A DNA stretch of 64,000 nucleotides from Notamacropus eugenii. Taxonomy: Eukaryota; Chordata; Mammalia; Diprotodontia; Macropodidae. The number at the start of each line of letters is the position of its first letter. Within the stretch, counting starts at the first letter, position 1. Below are positions 53,758-59,700 of this stretch, one piece after another. Location: positions 239,236,069-239,300,068 of the forward strand of contig NC_092874.1 in assembly GCF_028372415.1 (NCBI RefSeq). The letters are read 5' to 3'. Both the position numbers and the translations under genes were made by a program. The notes below the pieces were generated by a model that was given only the letters and a program-made list of their open reading frames with translations, made no database searches and was not told the origin of the DNA.

Positions 53758-56700
53758 ACACAAGTGCAAGATACAAACCTTAGAAACAGAATGGAAGCAT
53801 CTGTGAAACATATTCTCTTTAGTGTAGTAAAATCTTAGAATTGTTTTACTGGGTGGCTCCTTAGAAATACTCTCTAATTTCTTTATGTTTTTAAAAATCA
53901 CTAACTCATTCAACATTTACTAAATACTTCCTGTGTATAATCTACAGTGCCATGCTCCAAGTAGGAAGATACAAAGATAGGACTTTCCCTCAGGGAGCAT
54001 GCATTCTAGTTTGAGACCCAAGATTTGTATGTTTTGTAGTACTAGTAGAATTTCATTCAGCAGAGAGACAGAGAGAAACACATTTCAGGAATGGGAGATA
54101 ATGTCTCTCGATATGTAGGGTTAGAAAACATGCTGTTTTGTGGGACCATGAAAAGAGGCAAGTGAAGAAGAGCCGTGGCTCGAACCGAACAAATAATAAC
54201 AGACGTTGTTATTATAACAGTTGACGGTTTACATGTTGCTCTGCATACACCAGCTCATTGGGCCTTATGACAGTCCTGAGCAGTATGGACTCCAGGTATG
54301 TTAATATCCACTTACTGATGAGGGAGCTCAGAGGACAAATTACTTGCGTAGGCTCTCAGGAGCAGAGATGGGATTTGGCTCTAGATCTTCCTTCCCTATT
54401 TCCTCTCTGCCACACTGCCCGTACTCATGAAGCTGTAGCGGCTTCCTGTGGCTCCTAAGATAAAATACAAACTCCTCAGCCTGGCATTTAAAGTCCTCCA
54501 CGTTATATCTCCCAACTACTTTTCCAGGTTTATTTGATGATGTTTTCTTTCATACATTAATGGTCCACCAAACTGACCTAGCTATTCCCTGAGCTCAACA
54601 TTTTGTTTCCCTAAAGCCGACCTTCATTCAGTCTGTCAGTTAGTAAGCACTTATTAAGCACCAGTCATGTGCTAGCCGCTATACTAAGTGCTGAGGATAC
54701 AGAGGAAAGCAAACAGCAGTCACTGTTCCTAAGGAGTTCACAGTCTAATGAAATCTGATTCCCATTAGATTGTGAATCTAATTCCATTCCTGGAATGTGC
54801 CCCTTTATCACCTCTACTTTTTAGAGCCTTAGTTTTCCTCAAGGTTCAGCTCAGGTATTACCTTCTCCAGGAGGCCTTTTATCATTTTTTCTCCAGGTAG
54901 TGCTTTTCCCCTCCTCAAATTCTCTTATGTTTACTTATTTCTACACATAATGTACCTTTCCTTTTTTCTTCCTTGTAGAGGTAAACCATTACTAATGTAT
55001 TAAAGTAACATAAAAGTCCTTATTTATCTGCATTCTTTGAAGCTACTTGAGTTCAGGGATTGTTTGATTTTTATCATTATATTTCTAATGCCTAGCAAAG
55101 TGTCTTTTGTATAGTAAACACTTAATAAATGCTTGTAAAAATTGAATTTAGGCAAAAATGTCTTTGTCATCCACGTAATATTTTTTAAAAGGAATTAGAA
55201 GTGTTGTAATGGCTACCTTGGTGCACATTTTGTCAAACGAGTTGCTTTTCTTCAAACTGCTAAATTCCACAACCACAACTTGCATAAATTTCTGATGCTT
55301 AATCTCATTTTTTATTTGACTCCTAATGTGGTAAGGAGGAAGAATTAGATGATCCTGCAATTCTTGCTAATTTTTGTTCCATAATAATATATAGTAGCAT
55401 TTATAGAGTATGTACTATGTGCCAGGCATTGTGCTAGGCACTTTACAAATATTATCTTGTTTGATCTTCACAACGACCCTGGGAGATAGGTGCTATCTTT
55501 TACCATTGAGAAAACTGAGGCAAACAGAGGTTAAGCCCAAAGTCATGCTACTAAATATCTAAGGCTGGATTTGAATTCAGGTCTTCTTGATTCTAGGTCC
55601 AGCACTTCATCTCTTGCACCACCTGGCTGCCTGTATAATGCCAAAAGACTTTGTGAAATATTTTGGAAATTGACCTGATTTCATTCAGTATCCCTTTTGT
55701 CCTTTTAAAAAAATTTATTTTTACTTTATAAAAAACAAAAAAAAAATTTACTTTATAATTATAGTATGAAAAATAATTACAATTTGTATTTATATAGCAC
55801 TTTTAAGATTTGCAAAAGCATGATATAAATAAAATACTTATCTCATTTGATCTTTATATCAAGCCTGGTATGTAGGGTCTGTTAATATTCCCAATTTACA
55901 GATGAGGAAACTAAGTGAGAGAGATTATGTGTCACTGGGTTTGATCTTGGGACTTCATGACTAACACTTTAAATAGTGTAGTGATTGGAACAGAATAAAA
56001 ATTTTAATAATTTTGAATAAATTTAAAAATTTATTAATTCAAAAAACTTGTTTTAAAGAAGACTTGCTTGAATGACTACCTTAGAGGAATGGGCCTTAAG
56101 CCATCAATAAACTGAAATTTTTTTAGACTAGGATAGGCAAAGAATTGTATAGAGAAGGAAGATCTGCGTGAGTGCCCAATCAGCAGTTGAGTACTCAGTA
56201 CACATGACCATCCATGCTCATATCACTTTATTTTTAATTTGTTCTTAAGTAATTAGGTATAGCTGAACCACAGCATCAGCCCCCAATATCAATCGTTAAA
56301 TCTTTTGTTTGTGTGCATTTATACATAGATTTGCCGAATGGAATAAAATTGAGTTATAAGATATACTTACTATAACCAAATTGTCTCATTTAATTTTCTT
56401 TTTAATGCTTTCATTAGCAGAAATAGATCTTTGCTTGTCATTTTAGATGATGTATCTTTAAGGAAAAAACAACTCTAAAGAATGTCTAACAATTATTGTG
56501 AAAGGCAATAGGAATTGCATACATGTGTTTCTAATGTTCTTTAAAATGGTTTACTGACTAAAAAAGTAAGATTTTACTTTAGAATTACTAAGTGTTAATT
56601 GAAATTTTTTCTTCAACAGCACCAGGAATTTAGTTTCCTTCTTAAAGAAAGGGTATGCCCGCTTGTGATAAAGCTCTTCTCCCCAAATATCAAGTTCAGA

Positions 56701-59700
56701 CAAGGTTCCTGTACTTCATCTTCCCCTGCACCAGTTGAAAAACCGTATTTTCCCATTTGTATGCGTCTGCTGCGAGTAGTTTCAGTTCTGATTAAGCAGT
56801 TTTATAGTCTTTTGGTAAGTATTACTTATTAAGTTTCTTGTGTAGGTATATGGGATGGCTCACTTTTAGAAATTATTCCATTGGAAACATTAGGTTTTAA
56901 ATCAGTCAACTTTTAAGTAGATTATCCACATTTTAATTTTGTCTGTGTTTATACAGTGTTTCTGTTGTGTGAAGAATTATGATATTCACTGAAGGAACCA
57001 CAAGATTGGCAGTGACACTAATGTCTGTATTAGTTGTCCCTATGTCCCACTTGAAGACTAACAAATATTAATAACGTTTCTTCTTTCACTTATATAAAAT
57101 CTTATAGTTGAATAGATTGAAGCTAAGAGTTTGTGATTTATCCTAAATCATACAGTTCATTTTGAAATCCAGAACTAGAACTAAAGTTCATTTCTCTATC
57201 TACATTTCATTTGCATAAATTGATTGCCTCTTTTAACAAATTAAGTCACTTACAGCATCAAGAAATTGAGATCTCATTGGTATGGGTGCCCTCCCCTGAC
57301 TCAGATCACAGCCTTTCCACATCTTTTCATTTTAACACATGTATACCCAACTCTCTGTAGGCATGATTTTCTGTTAACAGAAAAATTTACCTGGTGAACA
57401 ATCTTCTAATGATTTAAAAAAAAAAAAGAAAGTTATAGAATATGTTGTGATATTCTTGACTAAAAGATTATTAAAGTTATAATTTATTGTTAGCCATTTT
57501 AATTATATGTTTTGGGGCAGATCATGTAATTATATCTTACATAGTATAGCCAAAATTTGTTATGTATATAATGAGTATAATTTGTAACATAGAACTATCA
57601 TATACTTTTGAAAAGATCAGGATGTGTCATTTGTGGTAAATTCATAGAAAATGGAATGGAAACAATGTTTCAAATTATTGTAAATTCTATATCCAAGGCA
57701 TAATGTCTCTAGAATACTTAGAGTAACAATATATGAGTAGTTCCAATTTTCACTTTTTATAGAGGAGTAGGTATTATGTATTTATTGTATTATTGTGTTT
57801 TGAAAATTGATGGTTCTGGTATGGTACAGACTAGAAGTTGGCAAAATATGCTATGTCATATGTGCAAATGGTTGGCATGAAGGCTGACTTTTTTTTTCCA
57901 GTGGCATGTAGGATCTCTACCAATTGCCCCACCTCCTCTCTGACATTTGTAGAGTTGGTGCCTTCTGGCTTTATATCACTTGCAGTATTTTATTGTCCAG
58001 ATTAGTTAAGAACCAAGAGTATGGTCAGGGCATGTGAAAGATTATGTATGGATAGGGTCTATGGTGCAGAGTAACTTCTCTTATCTTTGAGGATTGATTA
58101 GGGAGAGAAATGCAGTAAGTTAGTGTAGTGGAACAAGCTCTAAATCTGAAACAAGAGAAAGATTTAGTTTTGAATCCTGGCTCTGTTAATTGGTTGTGTG
58201 ACCTTGACCGAATAACAACTAATACTGGTCCTTAGTTTCTCCATTAGCAAATAAAGTAAAAAGTTGGATGAGGTGATTTCTAATACTGCAGAGCCAGTAT
58301 TTGAACCTGGGTCTTCTGACTCTAGATCCAGTGTTCTTTCCCCTGTGTATCACTGCCTTTTCAATATATTTATTTTTGTGATAGTTTTTTTATAACGTGT
58401 TACTATATAGGGACATGTTGATTTGCCACATTTTGTTTTAATAGAAATGTATTGATTCTTTTGGTATTCCAATAACTTCTGGTTTGAGCTTTATTTCTTT
58501 ACCTTTTTATCATAAATGAATTATCTTAGTCTATATGAGTATATTGTAGGGTTTTTTTTCAAATTTTAAATGGATAAATTCCATCTTTTTCCTAAGGGTT
58601 GTTGACAATTTTATTAATATAATTAAAATCATTGTCAGAAAGTCAGACCTGTTCACTGTTTACTTCAACATTTCATTGTTTAGTACTGTTTTTAGCAGTA
58701 GATTTAATTGAAAATCAAATGTTTTGCTGTTGTTTTCTGTCCTGTTGTAGAAACAGTGAGGGTTCTTTAAATCTTTGTGACCATACAAATCATAGGATCA
58801 TAGGACTAGAGCTGAAAGGGATCTCAGAGACCAGCTCCTCCAACCTCCTTATTTTACAGCTGAGGAATCTGAGGCTCAGAGAGGTTAGTTTATTTGCCCA
58901 AGATCACACAGGTAGTAAGAATCACAAGTGGGATTTGAACACCAAGGACCACTGCCTTGAGAACCAGTACTCTTTCTGCTGTACCTTTTAACAAGATGAA
59001 TTTCAAAATATAGTTTTGATCTGTTGCTCCCTAATTTATAGCTCCCCTTATATTAATTCAAATAAAAACACATTTGGCTCATTAAGGTATTTGATTCTGA
59101 TATTGCACATTTTGCGTATATCAGATTACATCATATCAAATTCAGCACACTTCTATTAAGCACCTACCATAGATTTGTGGTGTACCAAGCACTATGCTTA
59201 CAAAGAAAAAAATTAATCCCTTCCCTCAAAGACCTTACATTTTTCTTAGAGGACACAGTATTTACACAGAAGAGTAAAAGCAAAGTATATTTCAAATGTT
59301 ACAGTTGGGGGTAAAGGAAATGCAGGAAAGCCTGTATAGGAAGTGAGTGGCACCTGATAATCCTCTTATATATATATATATATATTGATTCCAAATTTTA
59401 ACATCCTATGGCACTCTTTTCTGTACTTTGTAAATTTAAACCTCATTATTTTTTGTAATAGTAATGGTAGGAAATTTGATCCTCTGGATCCATATTAACA
59501 TGTAGAAAGTAAATGGTCACTGAATTTTTTGTAGAGTTTCTGAAATAAATGAGATATTTATTGAAACAACTTTCTCTCAATTCTAAACACATCCCCTTGT
59601 TAACTTGAATTAGTCATAGAGTATATTTTAAAATATGGTTGGATTCTAGTGTCAAGTTAATTAAGAGCATTGTTGTGTATTCTAAATGTTTCTTCTTTTA

